The translations under genes and the position numbers were made by a program. Shown here piece by piece: positions 22,126 through 33,487 of a stretch of 64,000 nucleotides of DNA. The DNA lies in the NCBI GenBank assembly GCA_020881915.1, contig JAJFPB010000004.1, positions 62,001 to 126,000 on the forward strand, read 5' to 3'. The notes beneath the pieces are model-generated. The model did not search any database. It saw only the letters and a list, made by a program, of their open reading frames with translations, and was not told where the DNA came from. Source of the stretch: Paramyrothecium sp. XJ0827. Lineage: Eukaryota; Ascomycota; Sordariomycetes; Hypocreales; Stachybotryaceae. The stretch's first letter is position 1, and each line of letters begins with the position of its first letter.

Positions 22126-24660
22126 ATGGGCATGCTGCAACTGATTTTACCCAGTGTAGTTGTTATCATTCTTGCATTGCGATATTTGAGTCTCCGTTGC
22201 GGCCGACGCCTTGAACGCGCCCCGAATCGGCCTAGCCATCGTCACCCCATAGACGAAGTAATCATAAAATTGGATCAAGCTGTTGCACCAACACCAACGC
22301 ATGAGGCGGGCGCCATAGATGCAGATGGTCATTTGTCTCCCCAACCTGAGTACGAGCCTCTTGGAGAACCTGATATTGAGTAATTCTTTTACATACATCT
22401 TACAAGGTCAAGGGCTTACATTTATATAGCATCGTCGCTGTTCATGGACTTGGTTCTGATGCGGATTGGGCGTGGACTTGGCAAAAAGAAGGCCAAAAAC
22501 CTGTTGAGTGGTTGAAGGATTCAAACATGTTGCCTGGAAAGGTCAAGAACGCGAGAATCTTGCGTTATAACTATCATTCGATGTGGAACGTCAATGCTCC
22601 GGATACTTGCCTCGAAGAATGTGGCCGCACCCTCATTCGACGACTACACAGCTTCCGCGCTATGAATAAGAACCGCCCGTTAATATTTATTGGACACAGT
22701 TTAGGTGGTCTTGTCATAGAATACGTAAGTGGCAGACGCAGCTCCTTGGTAATTGCATATTCTAATCGAGACCCTATAGGGTCTGTTGTGGGCGGCTTCC
22801 CAGCCAGAATTCAGATATTTCAGCCAAAATACTATCGGCTGCGTCTTCCTAGGTTGCCATTTATGGGCTCGAAGATGCAAATTTTTGTCCGAATATTCGC
22901 TTTCTTTTTCTCCATAGCCGGATCGCAAATCGGAATCGTGGAGAAGATATCTTACGAAAACGAGGACCTATTTCATAAGCTGACGGACTTCTGCGATTTC
23001 ACAAGAAGAACATTGTTGCCAGTGTCTTGCTTCTATGAGAAATATAATACGGATTACGGGAAGAAGTTTGGAATACCATGGTTAATTAAGGGCAAAGTAG
23101 ATGCTATTCGTTCCCTACACTGGACCCTACTAAGAGTGATCCAGGTTGTGAACAAGCTCTCGGCATCTATTCTGACTGGCAAAATCTTTCCACTTGACAC
23201 AGACCATTTGACTCTTAACAAATACTGTGGCCCAAATGACCGTTCGTTTGTGGACGTTTCCGCGGAGATCGTGGAGATGTGTGAGAATAAAGAAAGACTG
23301 CTTAGAGGTCGTAAAGCGCGTGAGAATCCGCCCTCTTCATACAAGTTTGGGGAAGAATCTGACCCTGGCAATCATAGGATGGCATGAAAAGCACCTCATG
23401 GTACCATTTGGTAGAAATGAGGCTTTCGTTGGTCGCGATCGCATAATACAACAATTGCTCGACAGAATTCATCCCGACGCCAGGGAGAATACATGCCAAA
23501 GGACAGCCATTCAAGGGCTAGGTGGAGTCGGCAAAACTCAGATAGCCATTGAGACTATCTACAAACTCCATCATATAGACCCGCAATGCTCAGTCTTCTG
23601 GGTTGCAGCAGTTAATACTGAGACTTTTGAAGATGCTTATCGAGAAATTGGGCGTAAATTGGGACTACCAAATATCCACGATGACAACGAAGATATGAAG
23701 AAACTAGTACAGAAAGCCTTGGAAGAAGACGACGTCGGCAGGTGGGTTCTCGTGGTCGATAATGCTGATGACGAGCTCCTGTTTCAAGGCGTTTCGATGA
23801 CCAACTATCTTCCTTTCAATCGAAGTGGTTCCATTTTATTCACGACACGAAATCGCCATACGGCTCTCGATCTGCGGGCGGATATCTTTCAAGTTGAGCC
23901 AATGACTAATTCTGAGGCCTCAAGTCTCTTAAAATCAGGGGGTTTGGACGTGGCCTTGATTCAAGGGGATAATTCTGAGAGTACGGACAAGCTCCTCCGT
24001 CTACTCACTAACCTGCCGCTTGCTATTCGGCAGGCATCTGACTACTTGAACAAAAATCATATCCCCTCCACCGAATATGTGGATATCTACGAGTCTAGCG
24101 AAGAGGACATGATGTACCTGTTACGTTGGGCATTTGAGACGAATGGAAGATACGACGGTATTGAGAATCCGGTCATCACAACTTATTTCAGATCATTTCA
24201 ACAAATTCAGGGCCTTGACTCGTTGGCCGCTGATTGTCTTCGATTGATGTCTTTTCTTGGCGACAACCAAATCTATCGCGAACTGCTACCGCTCGAAAGC
24301 GGCCAAAGGAGGATTATAGAAGCTGTGGGTAGACTGACAGGATATGATTTTGTGACGCCTCGAAATATTGATCACTCTATCTATTACGACATCCACCGTC
24401 TCGTACAAGCATCTGCTCGAGCTTGGATGAAAGAGAATGACAAGGCTGGAAGAAATGAGTGGGATGAGTTTAGTGAGCAAGCTTTAAAAAGACTTGAAAA
24501 TGTGTTCTCAGCGTCTCACCCGAGACAAGGGGGTTGTTCGAACTGGCTTGTCCACGCAAATGCTGTATTGGCGTTTCAGCGGGAAACCAATCGAGAAAGA
24601 GCAGGCTCGCTTTTGCAGAAAATCGAGGAAAGCCAAAGAGAGGTGTCAGTTCAGAGGGCT
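22126..24660 (+). pseudogene. Paralogous alpha/beta-hydrolase-NB-ARC NLR, frameshifted and truncated
   Basis: Head-to-head paralogue of the gene on the minus strand, with the same introns. A membrane segment (MGMLQLILPSVVVIILALRY) is followed by HGLGSDADWAW, GHSLGG and, after the intron ending at 22779, a frame reading to TIGCVFLG. There the frame shifts by one base (about 22850-22856), and PF-GSK resumes in another frame. A second exon set leads to the NB-ARC with GLGGVGKT, WVLVVDNADD, GSILFTTRN and an LPLAI motif. The frame loses NLR similarity at about 24620-24660, before any complete TPR array, where the 3' end of a CAS1-like gene begins on the opposite strand. The frame remains open through that gene by chance up to 25161. 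The hydrolase frameshift and missing TPRs argue for a pseudogene. Confidence 0.8.
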
Positions 24661-24663
24661 CAT

Positions 24664-25461
24664 TTATGCGGAGAAGGCCTGGCGACGGGTGTTCTTCTTG
24701 CCACTATTGGAAGCAGCAGCGTTGTTGCTGCCGGCGCCGGCGGCCGGGGCGGCAGCACCTCCCTCACCGGCGATCTGGAAGGCAACGTTACCACCAAAGG
24801 GACCGGCACCGTTGTTGTTGGCGACCTTGAGGAGGCAGAAGTTGGTCATGCCGCTGGCAGCGTCGTTGCCAGTGCACTTGGTTCCAGCGGGGATGTCGAC
24901 CTTGAACTCGGCGTCGGCACCAACGTTGGTGGCACGCTTCTGGAAGCCAACGGCGTGCATGATGACGTCGACGGCTCGCTGGACGACGTTGCCCTTTCCA
25001 TTGCCGACCATGTTGGAGGTGGCAGTGGCCTTGATCCCCTGGGAGTAGGCGCCGGTGCCGGTGGGGTCGATGACGGCGAAGAGGTTGCCGTTGGCGTCGT
25101 TGGCAGTGCCGTCAGAGGTGACAGTGCGCCAAACACCGGTAATGGAGCCGCCGTTGGGTGAGACCTGGGGTAGGGTGTCGCCCATCAGCTTCATGCTCGC
25201 GCCAATGTCGGCAACCTTGAGCTGGCCGCTGGAGGTGGTCTTGCCGAGACCGTCGGTCATGGGCTTGTTGCGGTTGCCGCCAAAGACTGTGGTATCCGAT
25301 TCAGTGTCGTCGTTGGCACCGAAACGGGGGACGGCATCACCCTTGATGCCGAGAGCAGTACCGGAACCACCAGCGTCACCAGTGACGGACTGGATCTTGC
25401 CGTGGGCGCTGACAAGGCCGACAGTGGCGGCAAGAACGAGGAGGACAGACTGGGGATACAT
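24664..25461 (-). CDS. CAS1/GEgh16-like secreted appressorium-associated protein
   Basis: Single exon, 265 aa. A signal peptide (MYPQSVLLVLAATVGLVSA) is followed directly by HGKIQSVTGDAGG, so the mature protein probably starts with His. The body has the family phrases GTALGIKGDAVPR, TDGLGKTT, GDTLPQVS and GPFGGNV, and ends in an Ala/Ser/Asn-rich tail. The family (Egh16/GAS/CAS1) is expressed in infection structures of plant and insect pathogenic fungi and affects penetration; the biochemical activity is unsettled. The start at 25461 is chosen because it gives the signal peptide; the frame upstream is open but lacks other support. The promoter region has a TATA-like AAATATAGG near 25670. The 3' flank is NLR sequence, so its own terminator region was replaced by a rearrangement. 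Confidence 0.85.
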   Translation of the reverse strand: MYPQSVLLVLAATVGLVSAHGKIQSVTGDAGGSGTALGIKGDAVPRFGANDDTESDTTVFGGNRNKPMTDGLGKTTSSGQLKVADIGASMKLMGDTLPQVSPNGGSITGVWRTVTSDGTANDANGNLFAVIDPTGTGAYSQGIKATATSNMVGNGKGNVVQRAVDVIMHAVGFQKRATNVGADAEFKVDIPAGTKCTGNDAASGMTNFCLLKVANNNGAGPFGGNVAFQIAGEGGAAAPAAGAGSNNAAASNSGKKNTRRQAFSA

Positions 25462-27374
25462 GTTTAAAATATCGTCTTTTGATCGTAAAAACGGGTGGTT
25501 ATAGGGGGTGACAAGTGTGGAATTAGCGTTCGTATGATGGTAGAGAAGCGAATAAAGGGCAGATCGGATCAACCGACTGAAGAAGATTAGATGTTTTGGA
25601 GAGAGGATGAGAGACGAGCAGAACAGATGATACGTGATGCTAAGAGAAAAGAGAGCCAACGCCGGTAAATATAGGCTTTCTCGAGAAAACGTTAGCCCAT
25701 CCTCTGGAAGACGAGCGGCGGGTTTGGGAGGTGATGCCCACATGCCAGCGGGGCCCTCATGGGGCTAGGCAGGCTCAGGTAACAGTTGGGATGCCTGATG
25801 CGATAGGTTGGTCGAGGGGCCGGCGGGATTTGCTGAGGGGCTGCTGGGTTGAGCGACGCTTCAGAGCCGGACAACAGGGGACTGTGCTGTGGTGTTGATC
25901 CACTCGTCGCCGTCACTATGGTCTTGGGAGACCAGACATGTTTGAACATCGAAACGGACTCCTTCAATGGTACGTGCGGTCTGGCAGCAAGGCCCCTGAG
26001 CAGAGCGAAGAGAGGAGACCAATCAGACTAGCTTGAGCGAACGCAAGCAGAGGAACCCCGGCCTTGTCGTTTGCTTGGCAGCGTCGGCAAATGCTGTGGA
26101 GATCAGCCAGAGTTCGTTTCCATGTCTGTGCCAATTCTTTTGCCAACACGGGAAACAGGTGAATGCAGAAGCCATGCCGACAATGACACTTGAACTGGAC
26201 GTGACATGCCAAGGGACTGGACACAACACATAATGCTCCCGAGGTCGAGTTCATCACCAGTCTACATCGGCGGGCCTTGTGCGCTGGTCTCGCGACATGT
26301 CCCATCAAAGTCAACAATCTGGAAGAGGGAGATTGGCCCAGAGATACGGCGAGGGTACGGGTAAAGACGGGGGGGATTGATCTTGTCCACCAATAATAGC
26401 ACCCTAGCCTCTGCGATGAGTGGGGATCTGGGAGATCGACGGGGACCCCTCCTGAAGCACGATGCACGACTCGGAAGCTTCCGAAACACTAGCGCAGCAC
26501 GCGCCGCTTGTTTCAGCGCCGCATCGCGGCTAAGTCGGCAGTCGCTCTGTCCAAGCAAACAGAGCAGACATCCGAGTCCAGGGGCGGGCGCCAAGGGGCA
26601 AGGCATCTCAATGTTTCGCCCGCGGGCTCCGCGGGCCTGACCGAGCTTTTGTTGCCTGTGCCGATCCCGCCCTTGGCAGGCATCGCCGGGAACGACTGCC
26701 AAGTGCACAGCATGCTCGGCAACGTCGGCCTCTTCAGACGGGTGCCAAGGGCAGCCTAGAAAATCACCATGGTCAAGTCCCCCACAACCGCTCAATCAAG
26801 ACCGATCCAAGGGCAAGACAATGGCGGCTATGCTCCACAAGGTGATAACCCCCAGACACGCGGGTTTGATGTGCATGAGGATGAGTCCTCCCAGCTCCTT
26901 TGCATTGTTGGTTGCAAAACATAGCAGGACAAACCCTTCATCATCAGCAAACAACTCCCCCGGCTCCGACATATTCCACATTCCAGGTCCCGAGGCATCA
27001 CGCGTCTTGACAAACCAAAAGCTCGGGTCCTACTCGGCACACGAGACGCTCTGAAACCTGTTCCGTAAAGTGGAAGTCAGTTGGGCTCCTCCCTCGCTCG
27101 TCACCATCCCCACCAAAGCATAGCTGCTACACCGCGAGAGCACAGAGCGCGATGCACACTTTTTTCACTCTCAGACCGGTTTAGTTTCGCATGAAGCGTT
27201 TCTAATAGTAGCCGAACACACATTACCCAAGTCAGCCCATGTTATTATTGCGCCTTTGGTTCCTGGATAGCGCGGTGGAAGTGTAACGAAGCCTGGATTG
27301 GTGTATAGATTGTACCTGATCAGGTTCTGGTTGTTGTCCAGCTGGAATAGTAGCCACGCTCTATACACGACATC
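25462..27374. other. Long intergenic stretch, no supported gene
   Basis: Upstream region of the CAS1-like gene, then GC-moderate sequence with only chance open frames on both strands (for example 26262-26795 minus, rich in Gly/Ala/Arg without domain). Nothing recognisable. Confidence 0.45.
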
Positions 27375-30260
27375 TTAGTCACCGTCCTCTCCTTCATTTG
27401 ATGATGAATCCTTCTTGGTTCGGATCGTCTTCAGCATGCATGTGCTGATATCATTCACTGGAGGCTCTGGGATTAGCCACTTGTCTGGGTCTGTGATCTT
27501 CTCGATGTAGTGGTTCAGCTCTTCGTCCTTCCCAATTTGCGTGTCCCTCCACAAAACACCATCGAATTCAATGACTGCGTTTCGCTCACCAGCTATGGGC
27601 GTAATTTGGCGCGATATCAGTCGAACGTGCTGACAGGTAGTGTCATCTTCCAGCGGAGGGTCGAACACGACCGGTGGACAAGGCCCAAGCCAACAACAGA
27701 GCGACTTCACGTTCGGCAGATAGCCAAGCACCTTGTGCAAGACGGGTCTAGATCTCCAATACGTCTTGTTGGCATCGAGAATCCACAATCATAAGAGGGA
27801 GCTACTCCTGGCGACTCGGCTGAAGACGGCGTGCAGCAAATCAGGGCCGCCATGATTTTAAACGCAAACCACTTCCCTGGAAGCACTAAACCGAACAGCC
27901 AGTCATGAAGATCAATGGGTAGGGTCTTTCCCCCACGCAAGTCGCTATACGCCTCCTCAGAAAACTCCCGCGTCTCGTTGATGTAAAGCCACTTGATCAG
28001 TTCAGCAAAGAAGAGTAAGCTTACATCTGTTGCTCGTGGACTTTTGAGTGCATATCAATGTGTTTGAATGTAAGGGGGCGGCATCCCGAGGGTCTCTGGA
28101 TGCGGCCCTTGATGATGTCATACAACTGCATAAGGAGAAGAAGAAGAAGACTAGCTAGGTCCCTGGGGGGCGGCCGTTATATAGCTGTTAGTGGGCCTTA
28201 TTCCGGCGCCATGATCCCAGGGTCTCAGTTACCCTGTAACATTGAACATCAACAGAGAATCCCAATTCTGCGAAAGGTATTCTTTCCGCAGCTTATATTT
28301 CCTTGACTTTCCCTTCTCTTTGGCGATGGCTGATAAAACCGCGTCAATCGCTTCCTCGGCCTGTGACAGAACCCTTCTCTAGCACCTGTTTGTTCGTTCC
28401 AGTATGGAACTGACCCGCTCGCTGGTATCCCTCTTTTGCGTGCCTCTCACGCCTTGTTTCAAGCACGCAGCGCAGTGATTGCAGCAATATACAGCGTTTG
28501 TAGTGTCAATCTTGATGGAATTGTGTACAATTCAATGGCCTTGTCGAAGTCCTGATTTGCCATAGCATCATTTCCCTTGGTCTTGAAATCTTCGGCCTTT
28601 GACGCGTTTTCTGGGCTCCCTGTCTTCTTCAGATCAGCCGGCAGCAGCTTAGGATCCCCAAGGACAAGGCTGAGGTTATTGATTAAGACATCGGCAAGAA
28701 TACAGTAGCAAGGACCCGAGGCGTGAAACCAAAGGTGTAACCACCGTCCCTGTCTGTCTTGTTCTTCAGCCGCCGTCCAAGTTCATAACCTACAATAACC
28801 TGCCACAACATGTTCCAAAACGATTTCATGCCGTTGGAGCTCCATTCAAACCCAAAGCTCGATGTTTCAAGAATGTCAACAAAGATATCGCGCCGGTTGA
28901 GCCAGCCGAAGAACTTTGAAAGGTAAAATCTACTGTAATTTGGCGGACAGGGAATTCATTTTGCGTAGCTACTCCAGAGCTTTTAGTAAATCTAAAAAGG
29001 GCCCCATCAGATTCTTGTATATATCGTAGGGAGATTACCTTCTTTTTAGTTTAGCAGGCACGAATCTCATATCTTCTTTTCATCAAGTTCAGATTTAGGG
29101 TTGGTCGAATAATTCCTTGCACACCAGTGAAGTTAGGTAGTTGTGGTGTTTCCAAGTCAAATACTACCACCATCATATGTTCCCGTAGACCACATATCGC
29201 CACAGTAAAGGTATTAGCCAAAGTTTCAGCAACAGATTTCCCGGCCTCTTCTTGAAGTCTTAGACGGTCAGGATGAGAGACTCACCTGTCCATAAAATGA
29301 ATGAGATTCTCTTTTTCCTCCTCAGGTCCCCAGCCCCATTTGAACAGGATGATTTGTAACTCAGAAGTAAGAACTGCTTTCCCAGGATGGGACAGGGATC
29401 CGCATAGGCCACTATGATGGATTTATCACCTTTGGGATGATGATTCTCTTCAGAGGACCACGCCTCCAAACCAAAACCGTCAAGGGTGAGTGGGCCCCGA
29501 TGGATATGTGCGTACTTGGGGTAGCTCTCGCCGTCGAACAAGAAACTACCTTCCTCTGTAGGGTAGTCATAACTCAACTGATCTCGTTTTGCATACTCCA
29601 TGAACCGCTCTTTCTGATAGGCATCTAAGCTCACCGTTAGCTGGTGGATAGAACACCGTTGCTGCCAGTTAAAAACCAGCTTACCAAACGGAACGTGCTT
29701 GAAGACGACAAAGCCATGCTAGCGCTTAGCCCGGGGCCGATCCCGGCCATTGCTTTCACCCTCCCCACTACACGAAGCTGAGGCTATGGATGAACATGTG
29801 CTTGTCCTATGTAGAGATACTATTAGACAGCCCTTGCGCTTTGTATTGGCGTAACTGTCGAATTTGCTGGCCTGCTTATCCCATTCGGACGGTTCTGGGC
29901 GGTGGCGGTTGATTTCAGCGATTTCATAGTCATCTTTGTCCCTTTCATCATCATTTAAATCCTCCGTTGTTGCTTCATCTTGGTCGGGATCTCCTAAAGC
30001 GACAGTTTCGAGTTCAGCAGTCAACCATGCGTCATGGTCAGAACTTCAATCCACGCGCTGGCTTCATCTGAGAGATTTTGATGTTCCCCGGCCATGGATA
30101 CCTGGACAAGTCGTAACTCGACAGTATTGTTATTGTTGGTCATGTCCTGCAGCATTCGTCTCTCTGTATTTTCACGGACCCCACGGAGCATGGTCTCTCG
30201 GGAATCCTGAAACCTCGGATCTCCACGATCATCTCGCGGAGCTTCGTCTTATATTTGATA
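27375..30260 (-). pseudogene. Decayed TPR-containing gene, interrupted by a solo LTR
   Basis: Read from about 30260 down the minus strand, one damaged gene is traceable. It has a charged N-terminal part (DDERDKDDYEIAEINRHRP), a middle part (PKYAHIHRGPLTLDGFGLEAW), a segment KFFGWLNRRDIFVDILETSS, then a TPR-like phrase FKTKGNDAMANQDFDKAIEL. The C-terminal part contains GGKTLPIDLHDWLFGLVLPG and CCWLGPCPPV. Several in-frame stops and frame changes occur (for example the TAA just before VLINNLSLVLGDP). The LTR at 28069-28241 splits it; dropping the LTR and one TTGAA copy rejoins an open frame across the site (SLLMFKHIDMHSK), so the insertion hit coding sequence. I do not recognise the full-length family beyond the TPR; a co-chaperone-like protein is possible. 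Confidence 0.55.
28069..28241. mobile_element. Solo LTR copy 2 (173 bp, TSD TTGAA)
   Basis: Same family as the element at 6824-6996: 173 bp, TG...CA ends, five base differences by eye, same orientation. It is flanked by the perfect 5-bp duplication TTGAA (28064-28068 and 28242-28246). It lies inside the decayed TPR gene. No internal retrotransposon sequence is present. Confidence 0.87.
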
Positions 30261-31076
30261 GCTCATAATGTTCGCCGACCCAAAATTGCGGCTTTCTTTC
30301 AATCACACGCATGGGTGCGTAGCCGCTCATACGACACCTTGAAAATCGAGCCGAGGATGAGGCGAACCGGAGCTCATGTGTCCTCGTTCCTTTGCGTTAT
30401 GCAGGGCTCCAACCTATACCCCGTCTACAATAACTCTGTGCCCTCAAATGTGGATTGGATGTACCACAGCACGCGGGTCACTGTTTGCTGAACGTGCTTC
30501 TTGGAAAGATCAGGGTGCAGCGCTAGTCCTTGCGATCAATCGCATAGAGTCTCGTAGTCTATGCCATACTTCTGACTGATCAATGGTTTCAAAGATCTGG
30601 ACGCACGTCTTCTAGTGCGCAACTACCGAGAGGACGATACCAGCAGCTTCTGTCATGGGACTCTAAAATTCAACGGGTGAGGGCTAGTCTCAAAGAACTG
30701 GTTGCATCAAAGAATCAATGCAGATATGGACGGGTGATAATCGGGCTCGTATGGGACATGAGGTCTTATGCAAGCTGCTTGTAGCTACCGGGACCCTGGA
30801 ATGAGGCTAAAGATGTTTGACCAGGGTATCAATACGTGTCAATACGTGCAGAGTCGCCAGAGGCTGTGCTGCTGCCTAGCTCTGGCAGCTGTAGCAAGAT
30901 TCTCTCACGTCCTTGTCATCACCACATTTCGGGGTGGGTGTGTGGACGTGGCTGAATACGTGAAGCATTGAATGCAAGGGGTGGAGTAGGTGGGTAGGAG
31001 ACGCAGGAGCTGTGCAGAGAACGGCGAGATTAGCTTAGATGAATATAAGCGATGTTGCTGTCTTCCGTAACCTTGC
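30261..31076. other. Intergenic, no supported gene
   Basis: Only short frames without domain content lie between the decayed TPR gene and the acyltransferase fragment. Confidence 0.45.
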
Positions 31077-31189
31077 TTGCTGCACTGTCAAATGTTAAGC
31101 GTTGCCGAAATTTACCTCTCTTGGGGTGCAACTATAACTCATAACTTGTCAACTCATTGGCAACTGTATTTTCCATGCTTTACAGAGCT

Positions 31190-31580
31190 GCCGATCAATT
31201 TGGTACGTGGGTGCACAGATCTTGGTGATCTTGCGGTTAGGGTTAGACAGACAATCTTCGGTGCCCGAAACGAATCATTGTTGAAAGCTGTCATCGCGCT
31301 AGCTGCCACTCATCCAGACTGTCAAGCAATTAAGTACGCCAACGACAACCTGGGGCCTGATTTATATGTTACGACTTGGATTCATCTTTCGGTCTATAAG
31401 CTTGAATGGCGTCCACTTAAAGCCGAGTTTTTCCGCATTCCCGATCGACAATTTGAGAGTCTCTGTTGCATTTTGCTGCCGAAAGATGGGATTGTCCAGC
31501 TGATCACCTCGATGGAAGAAAGTTATAGCAAACGCCTTAGTAGTGCCGCAGAGTTTACTAGATTTGCAACTTTGGGATAG
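31190..31580 (+). pseudogene. Acyltransferase (trichothecene 3-O-acetyltransferase-like family) C-terminal fragment
   Basis: The + frame ending at 31580 reads DLAVRVRQTIF, DNLGPDLYVTTW, KAEFFRIPDRQFESLCC and LPKDGIVQLITSMEESYSKR, the C-terminal portion of fungal transferase-family (PF02458-type) O-acyltransferases. Only about 125 residues remain. The N-terminal half with the catalytic HxxxD motif is missing, and the DFG-type (DFGWG) segment is reduced to LEWRPL. It is therefore a non-functional fragment. It sits next to other decayed terpenoid-type genes and may come from the same former cluster. Transfer to the trichothecene subfamily is not claimed. Confidence 0.65.
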
Positions 31581-32137
31581 GATTGAACTCGGTACTGTTC
31601 TTGATAGGTCGTTTGTTGGCTGCTGAATTCATTCACGCATCGTTTTATTTAGGAACCGGGCCAAAACCAGATTTCAGTCATTCACTGTGTCTTGGATGGT
31701 CCTAATCTATTGACCTCACTGTATCTTGACTGTGCTGGCTAGGTGAAACCTGACATTGAGTGCAGACTTATCCCATATGACATGGACCCTTGCTTTGTCC
31801 TTCCCAGTCCAAAGTCTGATCCATCAACTCCATATCGTATTTCCAGCAAAGTTCCGAAAAAATCAAATTTAGTTCAATAAGCGCAAAAATGTATAGCCTG
31901 TCAGTTGCTTTGTGTCAACAGCTACCGATTGCCATGCAACCTACTTCCGTCCCAGACATCCCCGAGGACCCAGGCTGAAAGGCTGTGATGCTTCTTTGGT
32001 ATCGGCTGACTTATCGTTCAGCCATCAACTTGGATCGAAATTCATCGGGTCTCTGAAGATCTGGGGGGTATGCGTTACAGTCAATGCACTGGTATAAATC
32101 TCAGTCTAAGTTGCACCGGTTAACGTCGCTATGCTCG
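31581..32137. other. Intergenic, no supported gene
   Basis: Nothing recognisable between the acyltransferase fragment and the truncated P450. The heme-binding region expected downstream of that P450 was looked for and not found. Confidence 0.5.
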
Positions 32138-33487
32138 TCATTTGACAAGACACAAGGAGACACATACACCTTTAGGTATCCATTCGCCATAAACTGCGAA
32201 ACCTGGCGATAGCCTTGGAGATCCCTGTGAGCCAGGTGGGTAAACTCTCAGCCCCTCGTTAATGACTGCTTGTAGATATGGCAATTGCTGTGCTGAGATC
32301 GCATCGATTGACTGATAGTTAGGGGACCGATCTCTGGTTTCCTCACGCAAGGTTTGGTAAAATTTCGGGGTCTTAAGTAAGTAATACACAGTGGCTGCCA
32401 GAAAGGTTGCAACCGCTTCACCTCCAGCAATAATGAGAATAGATACATGAGCTGTCATTTCCTCACAATCAACTTCGCCGGACTCAACTGTCGAAACCAG
32501 AATTGGACATAAAGCCATTCCGAGTGTTTTTATTGGCCATGCGTTCCGCAACTTTCTTTTCTGGTGATTTAAGAGTGCTTATTTCGCACAGCGGTCAGAA
32601 CAGGCGCCATAAATCTCGCCATGGTGAGTGCATATGGTAGGCGCCGGAGGTTGTCCGCATCAGTGATGAAGTAAAGATGCCTGAAATTTATTACTTGCCA
32701 GAAGTGAGGCTCACCTCGGGCGATGCAATTGAAAGACTGTCCAGAGCCATCTCTCCGAGTATCTCAAAGGCCACCATTTCTGTCCATTTAGTCATGTTAA
32801 GGCCTTTTGTCTCAGGACCACCGTCGCCCAGTCGCATGATGAAAGCATCAATGGTTTGAGAGACAAGCGCTTCCTGTTCCAAAAGAGCTTTCGTGGAGAG
32901 TGCAGCAGAGAGGAATGACTTCATCTGCCGGTGTCTCTTCGGGACTCTCTCGCTTCCAATACAGAGCGTGTTGAAACCCGACCCGTACATATCATAGAAT
33001 TCGCTTTTCGTTGACTGCATACCCCCTAGATGGAGGCCGTATATTGACTTCCATGAGGAGACAGGCAAATGAGGACTCATTTGGAGAAACTTTGAAGACA
33101 GGTCCTTCTTGGAAAGTTCAGCAGCTTCTTGCGTCTATGAACGGAGAATCTGACCATATTTCTGGTGCCCAGCTTCTATAGATCGGTAGATTCTGCCTTG
33201 CAAAGTCTTCTGCATTCGCCATAGCTAATGAGATTAGTGAGACAGATGGGTTGTGTTTACAATTATCGCACCAAGGTTGACCTCGCCAGTGATGGTCCCG
33301 GAAACCGAGCCAGGGGATGGAACCAGAGGTTAAAGACTAAAAGCACGGCAGAAGAGCAGATGATCTGGTGAATTGTTAGCAAGCTAAAGAGCCTCGGAAC
33401 AGTATGAATGATTGATGTGTATGCCCATTGGCCAAGGCCAGGGAGCTTACCGCTGTAACGAAGAGGAAGAAGACCACATATATGCAT
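32138..33487 (-). pseudogene. Cytochrome P450 pseudogene lacking the heme-binding end
   Basis: Minus-strand pieces in order: an N-terminal hydrophobic segment with NLWFHPLARFPGPSLAR (proline-rich hinge); VSSWKSIYG, EFYDMYGSGFNTLCIGS and SFLSAALSTKAL (B-C region); an I-helix stretch ILIIAGGEAVATFLAA; and the K-helix ExxR in VINEGLRVYPPGS. Several pieces are out of frame or linked by stops, and the segment normally holding VVRIAPNEL is eroded. The reading frame ends at about 32138, before the Cys heme ligand motif, so no active enzyme can be made. It resembles secondary-metabolism P450s and lies in the decayed cluster region. Confidence 0.75.

Noticed and set aside
24664..25161. C-terminal 165 residues of the plus-strand NLR frame as a Gly/Val-rich domain
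   Set aside because: It is the antisense of the CAS1-like coding sequence; the low-complexity look comes from GC-biased codon positions on the other strand.
26262..26795. 177-aa minus-strand frame as a gene
   Set aside because: No domain, skewed composition, no splice or promoter support; likely a chance frame in GC-richer DNA.
31228..31250. Telomere-like TTAGGGTTAG
   Set aside because: A single short match that lies within the acyltransferase coding remnant (LAVRVRQ); no tandem array.
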